A DNA stretch of 64,000 nucleotides from Halomonas ramblicola (GTDB taxonomy: Bacteria; Pseudomonadota; Gammaproteobacteria; Pseudomonadales; Halomonadaceae), in the NCBI RefSeq assembly GCF_030409215.1, contig NZ_JAUFPL010000032.1, forward strand, positions 468,011 to 532,010, read 5' to 3'. The position numbers and the translations under genes are program-made. Numbering within the stretch: the first letter of the stretch is position 1; each line of letters opens with the position of its first letter. Of the stretch, positions 17,433 to 28,277 are shown piece by piece. The notes under the pieces were generated by a model. It was not told the origin of the DNA, ran no database searches, and saw only the letters and a list, made by a program, of their open reading frames with translations.

Positions 17433-18335
17433 CTACAGCCCCAGCTCCCGCTCCCAGCTCGGGGGGTCGCCCCAGGCCTCGGCGAGCCACGCCAGGAAGC
17501 GCTCGACCTTGGCCGGCAGGTGGCGCCGGGCCGGGTAGAGGCCGTGGACGTCCAGGGTCACCGGGGGCTCGTGGCCGAGCAGTGGCACCAGGCGGCCCTC
17601 CCGGATGCTCTCGGTGACCAGGAAACTGGGCTGCTGGGCGATGCCCAGCCCGGCCTCGGCGGCCAGGGTCAGGACGTCGCCGTTGTTACTCTCCAGGGGG
17701 CCGCGGGTGGCCAGGCGCCGGCCGCCGAACTGCCAGTCGCCGCCGCTGCCGCCGGTGCGGTAGCGCAGGCAGCGGTGGTGGGCCAGCTCCTCCAGGTGGC
17801 GCGGCTCGCCGTGCGCGGCCAGGTAGTCGGGCGAGGCGCACAGCAGCAGGCGGCAGCGGGTCAGGCGACGCGCCACCAGGCTGGAGTCGGGCAGGCTGCC
17901 GATGCGGATCGCCAGGTCGTAGCCCTCCTCCAGCAGGTCGACGCGCCGGTCGTTGAGGTCGAGGCGCACCTCCAGGGCCGGGTGCTCGACCATGAAGCGG
18001 GTCACCAGTGGCGCCAGGTGGCGGGTGCCGAAGCTCATCGGGCCGTTGACCCGCAGCCGGCCGCGGATCTCGCCGGTGCCGCTGCCCACCTCGTCGGCGG
18101 CCTCCTCCAGGGCCTGCAGGATGCCCTGGGCCCGGGCCAGGTAGCGCTCGCCGGCCTCGGTGAGGTGCAGCCGCCGGGTGGTGCGCTGCAGCAGGCGCAC
18201 CCCCAGGTGCTCCTCCAGCTCCATCACCTGGCGGGAGACCCGGGTGCGCGACAGGTCCAGCGCCTCGGCGGCGCGGGTATAGCTGCCCAGCTCGGCGACG
18301 CGCACGAAGGCGGTCATGGCGTCCAGTTGGTTCAT
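17433..18335 (-). CDS. LysR-family transcriptional regulator
   Basis: 300 residues. The N-terminal winged helix-turn-helix reads MNQLDAMTAFVRVAELGSYTRAAEALDLSRTRVSRQVMELEEHLGVRLLQRTTR. The C-terminal LysR substrate domain starts near residue 90 (GRLRVNGPMSFGTRHLAPLV). It belongs to the large group that often controls small redox or quinone-response operons. It lies just upstream of, and on the same strand as, doxX and the dioxygenase, with a dyad between them, so it is probably their regulator. Confidence 0.92.
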   Translation of the reverse strand: MNQLDAMTAFVRVAELGSYTRAAEALDLSRTRVSRQVMELEEHLGVRLLQRTTRRLHLTEAGERYLARAQGILQALEEAADEVGSGTGEIRGRLRVNGPMSFGTRHLAPLVTRFMVEHPALEVRLDLNDRRVDLLEEGYDLAIRIGSLPDSSLVARRLTRCRLLLCASPDYLAAHGEPRHLEELAHHRCLRYRTGGSGGDWQFGGRRLATRGPLESNNGDVLTLAAEAGLGIAQQPSFLVTESIREGRLVPLLGHEPPVTLDVHGLYPARRHLPAKVERFLAWLAEAWGDPPSWERELGL

Positions 18336-18351
18336 CGCTTGCTCCAGGGGA

Positions 18352-19530
18352 TCAATAGCCCGTCATCTCCAGATAGCCCTCGCCCAATGGCGCGTCGTCG
18401 TCACGGTCGCGAACCACCACCTCGCCCTCCCAGTAGGGCACGCTGGTGTCCATCCAGCGCTCGCTGTGGGGCGCCTCGACGATCAGGTCGAGCTCGGCCG
18501 GCGGCACCTCGAGCCGCCAGCGGGTCGGCACCTCGCGGCCGGCCACCGTGGAGCTGGCCAGCGGCGTAAGGAGGAGTTCGTCCGGTGCCAGGGGCCGGGG
18601 CTCGCCCTGCGGCGTGATCCAGGTGCCGGAGCGGTAGTCGCCGCCGGCCTCGCCGCCGCCGCGCAGCCGGAAGGCCATCAGCTTGTGGCCGTCGTCCAGG
18701 TGCAGGGAGAACCAGTCCCAGCCCGCCTGACCGGGCCCCAGCAGCTGGCTGCTCCATTCGCGGTCCAGCCAGCCGCGGCCGCTGACCTCGTGCGTCTCGC
18801 CGTCCAGGGTCACCTCGCCCTCCACGCGCCAGAACGGCTGGCTGACGTACATCGAGCCCTGGCCGTCGGCGGCCTTGCGGCTGAAGCCGTCGTCGCCGTG
18901 CGCCACCAGCGGCCCCTCGGCGGTGAGCTCGAGGCGGTAGCCGAAGCGCTCGTCGCCCTCGCCGTCGAAGGCGGAGAGGGTCAGTCGCTCGAAGCTCTCG
19001 ACCCCTGAGGCGTTGCCCCGGCTCTCCAGCCGCCAGTCGTCGAGCCAGGCGCGGAAGGGCGCCGCCACGGCGCCGGCCTGGCCATCGAGAGCGTCGGCCG
19101 AGGGGTTGCTGCGGGCGAAGCGTTCCGCCACCCGGTGGGTGGTGCCGCGGGACACCGCCATATGGGCCATCCACAACTGGTCGGCCAGCCAGGGGCCGGG
19201 ACGCTCATCCGCTGGCGCCTGCTGCGGGGGAGACAGGGCCCGGCGGAACAGGGTCCACTGCAGGCCCAGCGGCTCGCCGTGCTCGTCCTCCAGGTTGGCG
19301 GTCAGGTACCACCACTCGATGCGGTAGTCGGGATGGGCGCCGTGGTCCTCGGGAAACGCCAGCGTCTGGTCGGGGCCGGCCTGACGATAATCCTCCGCCG
19401 ACTCGCCCAGGTCGGCGATGCCGGCGCCACCGCCGGTGTCGGGCGCCTCGCCGCAGCCGCTCAACCCCAGCACCAGCAGCGCCCCGCCGATCCGGGCCCG
19501 CCAGCCGTGCCTCGCCCGCCACGCCATCAT
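18352..19530 (-). CDS. CrtC/AttH-like lipocalin-fold lipoprotein
   Basis: 392 residues. A lipoprotein signal ends with LGLSGC. The mature part begins with an acidic spacer and FPEDHGAHPDYRIEWWYLTANLEDEHGEPLGLQWTLFR, the N-terminal motif of the AttH/carotenoid-1,2-hydratase-like hydrolase family. GRGWLDREWSSQLLGPGQAGWDWFSLHLDDG is the second-half motif. In many proteobacteria this gene sits next to an FtsX-type ABC permease and an ATPase, as here. The start overlaps the permease stop (ATGA at 19527-19530). A role in outer-envelope transport or lipid processing is likely but unproven. Confidence 0.87.
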   Translation of the reverse strand: MMAWRARHGWRARIGGALLVLGLSGCGEAPDTGGGAGIADLGESAEDYRQAGPDQTLAFPEDHGAHPDYRIEWWYLTANLEDEHGEPLGLQWTLFRRALSPPQQAPADERPGPWLADQLWMAHMAVSRGTTHRVAERFARSNPSADALDGQAGAVAAPFRAWLDDWRLESRGNASGVESFERLTLSAFDGEGDERFGYRLELTAEGPLVAHGDDGFSRKAADGQGSMYVSQPFWRVEGEVTLDGETHEVSGRGWLDREWSSQLLGPGQAGWDWFSLHLDDGHKLMAFRLRGGGEAGGDYRSGTWITPQGEPRPLAPDELLLTPLASSTVAGREVPTRWRLEVPPAELDLIVEAPHSERWMDTSVPYWEGEVVVRDRDDDAPLGEGYLEMTGY

Positions 19531-22039
19531 GCCGCCGCCTCCTCGGCCAGCAGCGCCCGCGGCGGGGTGCGCCACAGGCGCAGCGCCGGCAGCCCGGCGG
19601 CGAGCAGTGCCACCGCCACGGCGGTGGCCAGGGTCAGGGCGATCTCGCCCGGGAAGAGGTGCAGCGGCAACCGCCAGCCGAAGGCGGCCACGTTGACCAC
19701 CTCCACCAGTCCCCAGGTGATGGCGATGCCCAGCGGCACGGCGACCAGGCCGGTGGCCAGGGCCGCCCCGCCCAGCTGGGCGAGCTGGACCCACACCAGG
19801 CGGCCCCGCGGCACGCCCAGGACCCACAGCGGGGCCAGCCGGCGCCGCCGCTCGCGGGCCTGGGCCAGCAGGCTGGCCAGCAGCGCCAGGGCCGCCACCG
19901 CCAGGGTCAGGGCGTTGAGCGCCCGGGTGATGGTGAAGGTGCGCTCGAAGATCTCGGTGGCCACGCGCTTCACCTGCCGCTGATCGCGCAGAGCGTCGCG
20001 GCCCAGGGCGAAGCGTACGGCGAGGGCTTCGGCCAGTGCGGCGGGGTCGGCGCCCTCGGCGAGCACGATGCCAATGGAGCCCGGCGGGGCGGCGAAGCGC
20101 TCGCCCAGGCGGGGCGTGGCCAGCAGCACCTCGCCGCGGGGGTTGCCGTAGTCGGGGTAGACCGCCGCCACCTCGAGGATCGCGCGGCCGTCCGGGGCGG
20201 CCAGGGTCAGGCGGTCGCCGGGGGCCAGCCCCTCGGCGATGGCCAGCTGCTCGTTGACGAAGGCCTCGCCCGCCTCGAGCGCCGACCACGCCGCCTGCCG
20301 GCCCTCGCGGGTCGCGAGCAGCGGCCAGCTGGGCGTCAGGTGCGTGCCCGGGGTGATGCCGAAGAGCTCTACCGGCCGCTCCCGGGCGCGGCTCTCGCCG
20401 TCGCGTACCACCGCCAGCAGGGTGGTCTCGCCCTGGCGGGTGGCCAGGCGTTCGGCCACCTCGGGGCGCTCGCCCAGCCAGGCGTGGATGGCATCGAAGC
20501 GCTCCGCCGGCGGGTCCAGGTAGAGGTCGGCGACCAGGCGCTGGTCCAGCCACTCCAGGAAGGTGAGGCGGAAGCCGCCCACCATGCTGTTGACCCCCAG
20601 GCTGGCGGACAGCGCGATCAGCAGTGCCATCAGCGCCAGCGACAGCCGCGGCAGCTGCAACTGCAGGTCGGCCAGGGCCCACTGGGCCAGGGGGCGCCGT
20701 CGGACCAGGCGGGCGAGCCCCGCCAGGGCCGCGGCCAGCAGCGGCGGCAGCCAGAGCGCGCCCAGCAGCAGCAGGGCGCCCATCAGCATGAAGCCGGCCG
20801 TGAGCCCCTCGCCGGCGGGTTGGCGCCACAGCCAGGCCCACACCGCCAACCCACCGATGGCCACCAGGCCGCCGGCCAGCGCCATGCGCCGGAGCTGGCG
20901 CTGGTAGCCGGCGCGCCACGCCTGGGCCCGGCCCAGGTCCAGCACCGTGAGGCGCGCGGCCCGCCACAGTACCCCGGCGCCGGCCAGCAACAGGCCGGCC
21001 AGGGTCACCGCCAGGCCGCCGGCCCAGTAGTGCCAGGGCAGGCGCAGCTCCACGCCCACCCCGGCGCCGTAGAGGCTGCCCAGGGTGGCGGCCACGTCGG
21101 GCAGCAGCGCCCGGGCCAGCCAGACGCCGCCGGCGATGCCGGCCAGGGCGCCGAGGCTGCCGAGCAGCAGCAGCTCCAGCGCCAGGCCGCCGACCAGGGC
21201 GCGGCCGGGTACCCCCAGGGCGCGCAGGGTGCGCAGCATGCCCAGGCGCTGTTCCAGGGCCAGGCCCAGCGCCGCCTGGACGATGAACAGCCCGACGACC
21301 AGCGCCAGCAGCGCCAGGGCGGTGAGGTTGAGGTGGAAGCTCTGGGTGAGCTGGCCCGGCGACACCAGGGTGGCGGCGCGGGTCAGCGACAGCCCCGGCG
21401 GCGGCGCATCCAGCGCCCCTGGGGCGGTGACCAGGCGCGAGAGGCGCTCGCCCGTGTCGAGCAGTTCGGCCGCGGCGGCGATATCCATCACCAGGGTCTG
21501 CGGGGGCAGCGCGGGCGCCAGGGTCAGCGGCGGCAGCCGGCCCGCCGCCAGGCGCGGGGTGGCGTCCTCGGACGACCCGGCATCGAGGCCCAGGGCGGGC
21601 AGGGTGTCCGGGGCAACCCGGGCCTGCCAGGGCGGCGTCAGGAAGCCGGTGAGTTCGCCCGGGTTTGATGAGGAAGAGCTGCCGGCGGTGGCGAAGGCGC
21701 TGTCGCCGGGCAGGGTGAGCGGGTCGATGCCGATCACCGTCAGGCGGGTGCCGTCCGGCGCCTCCAGCTCCCCCTCCAGCAGCGGCGAGACCGGCAGGCC
21801 CGCCCGTCGCAGGGCGAGGAAGTCGTCGCGGGTCAGGGGCGTGCCGTCGCGACGCTCCAGGCGGTCGAGGTCGGTGGTGAACAGCGCCTCGGCGCGGGCG
21901 TAGCTGTCGCGGGCCGAGGCATTGATCGCCTGCACGCCGCTCCACAGCGCGCTGGCCACCCACAGGCCCAGCAGCAGCATGGCGAGCTGGCCTGGATGGC
22001 GACGGTAGTGGGAGAGCAGGGTGGCGAGCAGGGTGGGCA

Positions 22040-22040
<1 letters not shown>
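19527..22040 (-). CDS. ABC transporter permease of the FtsX/MacB type (AttFG-like)
   Basis: 837 residues with two FtsX modules: an N-terminal helix (about 18-36) and a large periplasmic part, three helices at about 240-380, a long central linker with further helices, a second periplasmic part and three final helices. The motif LRTLRALGVPGRALVGGLALELLLLG is typical. It works with the ATPase encoded upstream and the lipoprotein encoded downstream; such MacB/LolCDE-like machines push or extract envelope substrates. The stop overlaps the lipoprotein start and the start overlaps the ATPase stop, so the three genes are one operon. Confidence 0.9.
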
Positions 22041-22714
<674 letters not shown>

Positions 22715-22764
22715 GGCGGCTTCCCTGGCGTTCAACAGCCGATGATGGTGGCACAGCCGCTGGT

Positions 22765-22893
22765 TCAGGCGAAGATACGTTCGAACTCTTCCGCGAAGTC
22801 CCGGCTGGCGGGTGGGATACCTAGTTGTTCGATGCTCAAGGTCACGAGGTGCCGAGAGGCCTGAAAGAGCACCCCAGAAAGCTCATGCAGCAT
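22765..22893 (-). CDS. HepT/HEPN-like stub downstream of the nucleotidyltransferase
   Basis: A 42-residue frame from the ATG at 22893, overlapping the stop of the upstream gene by 11 nt. The sequence FQASRHLVTLSIEQLGIPPASRDFAEEF resembles part of a HepT-type HEPN toxin, which is normally about 110-130 residues. Only one of the four helices is present and there is no Rx4-6H motif, so this is either a decayed partner or an unrelated short frame. The presence of the MNT gene upstream supports decay. Confidence 0.45.
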   Translation of the reverse strand: MLHELSGVLFQASRHLVTLSIEQLGIPPASRDFAEEFERIFA

Positions 22894-23191
22894 CCTCGGC
22901 CGTGATGGGCCGTGCCTGGTGGAGGGCGATGGCCTGGAAGGGAGTCGGTTCATCGTCCTGTGTATAAGTCACAATATCCACAGGCAGTTGCAGGGACTCC
23001 TCCAATGCCTGTTTCAGCTCGGCGCGCGCGAGGAGCGAGATGGGGGTGGGGGAAACCAGCAACAAGTCCAGGTCACCGCCGCGGCGAGTATCGTCCAGGC
23101 GTGAGCCAAACAGGCGGACTTCCACGTCGCGACCGACGAGCCGCCTTGCGATGGCGAGGATGAGATGGCGCTGCTGGATGCTGAGACGCAT
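22883..23191 (-). CDS. MNT-type nucleotidyltransferase domain protein (MntA-like antitoxin)
   Basis: 102 residues. VRLFGSRLDDTRRGGDLDLLLV is the nucleotidyltransferase motif GS-x-DxD, complete (G-S-R, D-L-D). In MntA/HepT toxin-antitoxin pairs, this protein modifies and neutralises the HEPN partner. Its own active-site motif looks intact, while the downstream HepT-like gene is truncated, so this is probably an antitoxin that has lost its toxin. Confidence 0.82.
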   Translation of the reverse strand: MRLSIQQRHLILAIARRLVGRDVEVRLFGSRLDDTRRGGDLDLLLVSPTPISLLARAELKQALEESLQLPVDIVTYTQDDEPTPFQAIALHQARPITAEDAA

Positions 23192-23247
23192 GGTGAGATT
23201 CCGGGCGTGAAAGACTCATGAAGAGTCTAGCACTGCACCGGCCGAGG

Positions 23248-23279
23248 CCGACAACGCCACCCGAAGGCGGCGTTGTCGG
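23248..23279 (-). terminator. Hairpin downstream of the zinc operon
   Basis: An 11-bp stem CCGACAACGCC/GGCGTTGTCGG lies 14 nt after the last gene of the operon. No T-run follows, so it could be a terminator or a 3' stabiliser. Confidence 0.5.
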
Positions 23280-23292
23280 GGCGGGTTATCGC

Positions 23293-24327
<1,035 letters not shown>

Positions 24328-24348
24328 GATGGAAAGGCTCCGTTGGGG

Positions 24349-25248
24349 TCAGTCGGTTTCGGGGGCGCCCAGCGGCGTGGCACGGCGGCGCAGGCGGTGG
24401 GTGAGGCTGTGGTGGCGGCCCACCAGCGCCGAGACCAGGTAGGCGGCGCCGGCCAGCAGGATGATCGCCGGGCCCGAGGGCAGGCTGAGGTGATAGGAGA
24501 GCAGCAGGCCGCCGGTGCTCGACACCAGGGCCACGCCGATGGCGATGCCGATCAGGCCCTCCAGGCGCTGGCTCCAGAAGCGCGCGGTGGTGGCCGGCAG
24601 CATCATCAGGCCCACGGCCATCAGGGTGCCCAGGGTCTGGAAGCCGGCGGTGAGGTTGAGCACCACCAGGCCGAGGAAGAGGCCGTGCACCAGCCCCACC
24701 GGGCTGCCCTGGCCGCGCAGGAACAGCGGGTCCAGGCACTCCACCACCAGGGCGCGGAAGATCACCGCCAGGGTCACCACGATCAGGCTGCTGATGCCGG
24801 CGATCAGCAGCAGGGCGGTGGTGTCGACGGCCAGGATCGAGCCGAACAGCACATGGGTGAGGTCGACGCTGCTGCCGCCCAGCGACACCAGCATCACCCC
24901 GCCGGCCAGCGAGATCAGGAAGAAACTGGCCATGGCGGAATCCTCGCGATGGCCGGTCATCTGCGACACGCTGCCGGCCAGCACCGCCACCAGCAGGCCC
25001 GAGAGTACCCCGCCCAGGCTCATCATCGGCAGCGAGAAGCCGGCCAGCAGGAAGCCCAGCGCCACGCCGGGCAGGATGGCGTGGGCCATGGCGTCGCCGA
25101 TCAGGCTCATGCCGCGCAGCATCAGGAAGACCCCCAGCGGCGGGGCGGCCAGCGACAGCGCCAGGCCGGCCACCAGGGCGCGCTTCATGAAGCCGTAGTC
25201 GAAGGGGGCGAGCAGCCAGGCGTCAAGCAGTTCCAGCATCGAGGGCAT
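24349..25248 (-). CDS. Zinc/manganese ABC transporter permease (ZnuB/AztB family)
   Basis: 299 residues with eight or nine helices. The ABC-3 pattern is clear: FDYGFMKRALVAGLALSLAAPPLGVFLMLRGMSLIGDAMAHAILPGVALGFLL at the N-terminus and LVHGLFLGLVVLNLTAGFQTLGTLMAVGLMMLPATTARFW in the middle. It forms the metal channel with the ATPase whose gene overlaps upstream by 26 nt and the binding protein 22 nt downstream. Confidence 0.93.
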   Translation of the reverse strand: MPSMLELLDAWLLAPFDYGFMKRALVAGLALSLAAPPLGVFLMLRGMSLIGDAMAHAILPGVALGFLLAGFSLPMMSLGGVLSGLLVAVLAGSVSQMTGHREDSAMASFFLISLAGGVMLVSLGGSSVDLTHVLFGSILAVDTTALLLIAGISSLIVVTLAVIFRALVVECLDPLFLRGQGSPVGLVHGLFLGLVVLNLTAGFQTLGTLMAVGLMMLPATTARFWSQRLEGLIGIAIGVALVSSTGGLLLSYHLSLPSGPAIILLAGAAYLVSALVGRHHSLTHRLRRRATPLGAPETD

Positions 25249-25957
25249 CCGGGAAGGTGAGCGGCAGGCGCGGGGCGCGGGACGCCTGGCCGGCGTAGCG
25301 TTCGAGCAACGATTCGGGGCTCGCCCAGCGGCCGTGGCCGCCGGCCAGCAGCAGCACGTCGTCGGCCAGCCGCGAGAGCTGCTCGAGGTCGTGCAGCACC
25401 ACGATGATGGTGGCGCCCTCCCGGGCCATGTCGCGCAGCGCGTCCATCAGCACGTCCACGGTCTCCATGTCGACGTTGGCGAAGGGCTCGTCGAGCAGCA
25501 GCAGCTCGGCTTCCTGCATCAGGGTACGGCCGAGCAGGGCGCGCTGGCGCTGGCCGCCGGAGAGCTCGCCCAGCTGGCGGTGGGCCAGGTGCGAGATGCC
25601 CAGCCGCGCCATGATCTCGCGGCCGCGGCGGTAGTGCACCGCGCAGTAGCCCTTGGCCGCCCCATGGCTGGGCCAGGAGCCGGTCATGATCAGCTCCTCG
25701 ACGCTCATCGGGAAGGTGAGGTCCAGCGCCAGCTGCTGGGGCAGCCAGGCGCGGCGCTCCCTGGGCACCTGGCAGCTCACGCGGCCGGCCACCGGGCGCA
25801 GCATGCCCATGATCGCCGCGATCAGGGTGCTCTTGCCGGCGCCGTTGGCGCCGAGCAGGGCGGTGACGGCACCGTCCTGGAAGCGCCCCTCCAGGTGCTC
25901 CAGCACGGTGCGCCCGCCGCGGGCCAGGGTCAGGTCGTCGAGTTGCAGGCGCGACAT
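25223..25957 (-). CDS. Zinc/manganese ABC transporter ATP-binding protein (ZnuC/AztA family)
   Basis: 244 residues from the ATG at 25957. Walker A GANGAGKS, signature LSGGQRQR, Walker B LLLLDEPFANVD and H-loop VLHDLE. The FANVD ending is typical for metal ABC-3 systems. Its ATG overlaps the TGA of the small upstream ORF (TGATG), so translation is coupled. It powers uptake with the downstream permease and binding protein. Confidence 0.93.
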   Translation of the reverse strand: MSRLQLDDLTLARGGRTVLEHLEGRFQDGAVTALLGANGAGKSTLIAAIMGMLRPVAGRVSCQVPRERRAWLPQQLALDLTFPMSVEELIMTGSWPSHGAAKGYCAVHYRRGREIMARLGISHLAHRQLGELSGGQRQRALLGRTLMQEAELLLLDEPFANVDMETVDVLMDALRDMAREGATIIVVLHDLEQLSRLADDVLLLAGGHGRWASPESLLERYAGQASRAPRLPLTFPDALDAGTA

Positions 25958-26106
25958 CAGCCCCCCCAGCCGGCGGCCCAGGCCACCGTCAGCCACAGGA
26001 CCAGCAGCGGCAGCGCCGCCAGCAGCAGGCGACGCGCCGCCGAGAGCGACATCAGCGAGAAATGGCAGGGCCCTTCCGGGCGGTGCCGGTGTGCGCGGTG
26101 TGCCAT
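25957..26106 (-). CDS. Small His-rich membrane protein opening the zinc operon
   Basis: 49 residues (ATG at 26106, GGAGG ribosome site at 26114-26118 on the minus strand). The N-terminus MAHRAHRHRPEGPCHFS carries four histidines and a cysteine before one strongly hydrophobic helix of about 20 residues. It begins just 27 nt from the Zur-like box and its stop overlaps the ATPase start, so it is regulated and translated with the zinc transporter. I do not recognise a family. A metal-sensing or transporter-accessory role is plausible by position only. Confidence 0.7.
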   Translation of the reverse strand: MAHRAHRHRPEGPCHFSLMSLSAARRLLLAALPLLVLWLTVAWAAGWGG

Positions 26107-26132
26107 GGGGAATCCTCCGAAAAATCGGCGGA

Positions 26133-26147
26133 AGTTATAACATAACA
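26133..26147 (-). promoter_or_regulatory. Zur-like box of the zinc ABC operon
   Basis: The plus-strand sequence AGTTATAACATAACA matches the Zur consensus TGTTATAATATAACA at 13 of 15 positions. It lies 27 nt upstream of the first start codon of the operon. The similar box before zinT suggests a shared zinc regulon. Confidence 0.7.
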
Positions 26148-26179
26148 ATAGCGCGGCTGGCCAGCACCGGAAGGGGCGA

Positions 26180-26839
26180 TCAGTAGCGCAGGGCCAGGCC
26201 CAACTGCTGCGGGCCCACCAGGAAGGCGTATTCGCCCTCCAGGCGCAGGTCGCCGAGCGAGACGCTCACCGGCTGGAAGCGATTGATCGCCGCCGTGGCC
26301 TGGCCCGGCTGGGTGCGCAGCTGCAGCTCGCTGACCAGCATGCCGGTGGCGAAGTTGATGGCGCCGTCGCGCTCGCGGTCGTCGCCTACGGCGATGGCCA
26401 GCCCCGCCGCGGTGTTCACCGCCAGCGAGCCCAGGCGGGCGCGCCAGCTGCGCCGCCGGCGCTCCTCGGCGGCCACCGACTCGAGCAGCGCCCGGGCGCG
26501 CGCCACGTCGTCGTCGCCGTCGCGCAGCTCGCGCAGGGCGGCGGGGTGCGGCTGGCGGTCGAACAGCATGCCGCCCAGCGCCAGCGTCGACTTCACCACC
26601 CCCACCCGGGCGTCGAAGCGGTCGTCGCGGTCGCTCGCCTCGCTGGCCTGCCAGGCGTTCAACGCCAGGCTGCCGGCGTAGACGGTGGTCCAGCCGGCCT
26701 GCCAGTAGCCGGCGTGGCGGGCGCCGTCGGCCAGGGCCCTTTCGTAGGCCTGCCACTCCGCCTCCGGCGTGGATTGGGCCAGGGCGGGCAGCGGCAGCAG
26801 CAGGACGAGCAGGCAGGTCAGGCGGGCGAGGCGAGGCAT
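26180..26839 (-). CDS. Exported protein of unknown function
   Basis: 219 residues. A clear signal peptide (MPRLARLTCLLVLLLPLPALA) is followed by a mature protein rich in Ala, Arg and Leu with glycine-rich WTTVYAGSLALNAWQASEASDR, and a C-terminus LRLEGEYAFLVGPQQLGLALRY, which ends in an aromatic residue. The repeated AVGD/INFATGMLVSE segments could be strands, so an outer-membrane or periplasmic location is likely. I do not recognise the family. It lies upstream of the zinc operon on the same strand but ends before the Zur-like box, so it is probably separate. Confidence 0.75.
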   Translation of the reverse strand: MPRLARLTCLLVLLLPLPALAQSTPEAEWQAYERALADGARHAGYWQAGWTTVYAGSLALNAWQASEASDRDDRFDARVGVVKSTLALGGMLFDRQPHPAALRELRDGDDDVARARALLESVAAEERRRRSWRARLGSLAVNTAAGLAIAVGDDRERDGAINFATGMLVSELQLRTQPGQATAAINRFQPVSVSLGDLRLEGEYAFLVGPQQLGLALRY

Positions 26840-26893
26840 GGCGATCTCCTTGGGGGCCGGCCTTCGAAGCCTAGCACTGCTGGCAAGAAGGGC

Positions 26894-28072
26894 CTACAAC
26901 CCCAGCGCCTGGCGCATCACCAGGCGCTTGGCGCCGCCCAGGCGCTCGGCCACCGACAGCCCGGCGGCGCCCGCCCGGCGCAGCGGCCCCGCCCCGGTGA
27001 AGACGCGGTGGAAGGCCTCGGTGGCGGCGATCATCGCCAGCACCTGGGGGCGGCGATGGCGGGCATAGGCCGCCAGGGGCCCGGGCCCGCCGGGGTCCCG
27101 GCCGGCGTGATGGGCGGCGATCACCCGCTCGCTCAGGGTGGCGGCGTCCTGCAGGCCCAGGTTGAGGCCCTGGCCGGCCAGTGGGTGGATGACGTGGGCG
27201 GCGTCGCCCACCAGGGCCAGGCGCGGGCGGGTGTAGTGCTCGGCGTGGCGGCGGCGGATGGGGAAGCTGGCGCGCCCCAGCACCGCCTCCACCCCGCCCA
27301 GCCGTGCGGGGAAGTCGCGCTCGATGGCCTGGCGCAGCGCCGCGTCGTCCAGCGCCTCGCGCTCGCGGGTCGCCTCGGGGCCGGCGTACCACACCAGCGA
27401 GGCGTGGGGGCCGGGCAGCGGCAGCATGGCCTGGGGCCCCTCGGGGGTGAAGCGTTGCCAGCTCACGTCCTGCTGGGGCAGGTGGGTGCGCACGTTCACG
27501 ATCAGGGCGCGCTGGTGGTAGTCGGCGTCCCGGGTGGCGATGCCGGCCAGTTCGCGCATCCGCGAGCCCGCCCCGTCGGCGCCCACCACCAGCCGCGCGG
27601 CCAGCAGGCGACCGTCGTCGAGCTCGAGCAGGCTGCGCTCGCCGCCGCCGATGCGCGCCACCGGCCCGGCATGGCAGTGCACCGCCACATTGGGCAGCTC
27701 GGCCAGCCGCTGCCACAGGGCGCGGCGGATCACCCTGTTCTCGACGAAGTGGCCGAAGTCCTCGAGCCCCAGGTCGCCGGCGGCGAAGCGGATGGCGCGG
27801 CGCTCGTCCTCGTCCCAGGCGTGGATGTGGCGGAAGACGCTGCGCCGCGCGGCGGGGAGGCGCTGCCAGGCGCCCACCGACTCGAGCAGGCGCTGCGAGG
27901 CCAGGTTCAGCGAGGAGACGCGCAGGTCGAAGGGCTCGTCGTCGGCGATGGCCGCGGGCGGCGCGCCGCCCTCCACCAGGGCCACCGCCAGGCCGGCCTG
28001 GCCCAGCGCCGCCGCCACGGCCGCGCCGACCATGCCGCCGCCCACGATGATCGCGTCCAGGGTGCTGTCCAT
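26894..28072 (-). CDS. FAD-dependent UbiH/UbiF/COQ6-family hydroxylase
   Basis: 392 residues from MDSTLDAIIVGGGMVGAAVAAALG, the FAD-binding dinucleotide fold. The middle GADGAGSRMRELAG (DG motif region) and the C-terminal VGDAAHVIHPLAGQGLNLGLQDAATL are the signature of aromatic-ring hydroxylases of ubiquinone synthesis. Overall it looks most like UbiF/COQ6 type, which hydroxylates the quinone ring, but UbiI or UbiH cannot be ruled out without alignment. A frame extending eight residues further upstream also exists. Confidence 0.85.
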   Translation of the reverse strand: MDSTLDAIIVGGGMVGAAVAAALGQAGLAVALVEGGAPPAAIADDEPFDLRVSSLNLASQRLLESVGAWQRLPAARRSVFRHIHAWDEDERRAIRFAAGDLGLEDFGHFVENRVIRRALWQRLAELPNVAVHCHAGPVARIGGGERSLLELDDGRLLAARLVVGADGAGSRMRELAGIATRDADYHQRALIVNVRTHLPQQDVSWQRFTPEGPQAMLPLPGPHASLVWYAGPEATREREALDDAALRQAIERDFPARLGGVEAVLGRASFPIRRRHAEHYTRPRLALVGDAAHVIHPLAGQGLNLGLQDAATLSERVIAAHHAGRDPGGPGPLAAYARHRRPQVLAMIAATEAFHRVFTGAGPLRRAGAAGLSVAERLGGAKRLVMRQALGL

Positions 28073-28277
28073 TCCTCTCTCCTTGCGGGAAACCACGGCC
28101 TAGGATACCGGATCCCCGGCGCCGAGCCATGCACGCCTCCCGAAGGCGCCTACCCGACGAGCAGAAGGGCTACCATGCCCCCACGCGTAACGCGCCGGCT
28201 CCCACTTTCACAATCGCTGCGCCTTTGGTGGCTAGGATGGCGTCATGCCATCCACCAACTCCCCCGGGAGGACCCTC

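Noticed and set aside
18352..21963. 1203-residue minus-strand open frame
   Set aside because: Only its last 392 codons are a real protein (the lipocalin-like lipoprotein). The rest is a GC-rich shadow of the FtsX-type permease in another frame.
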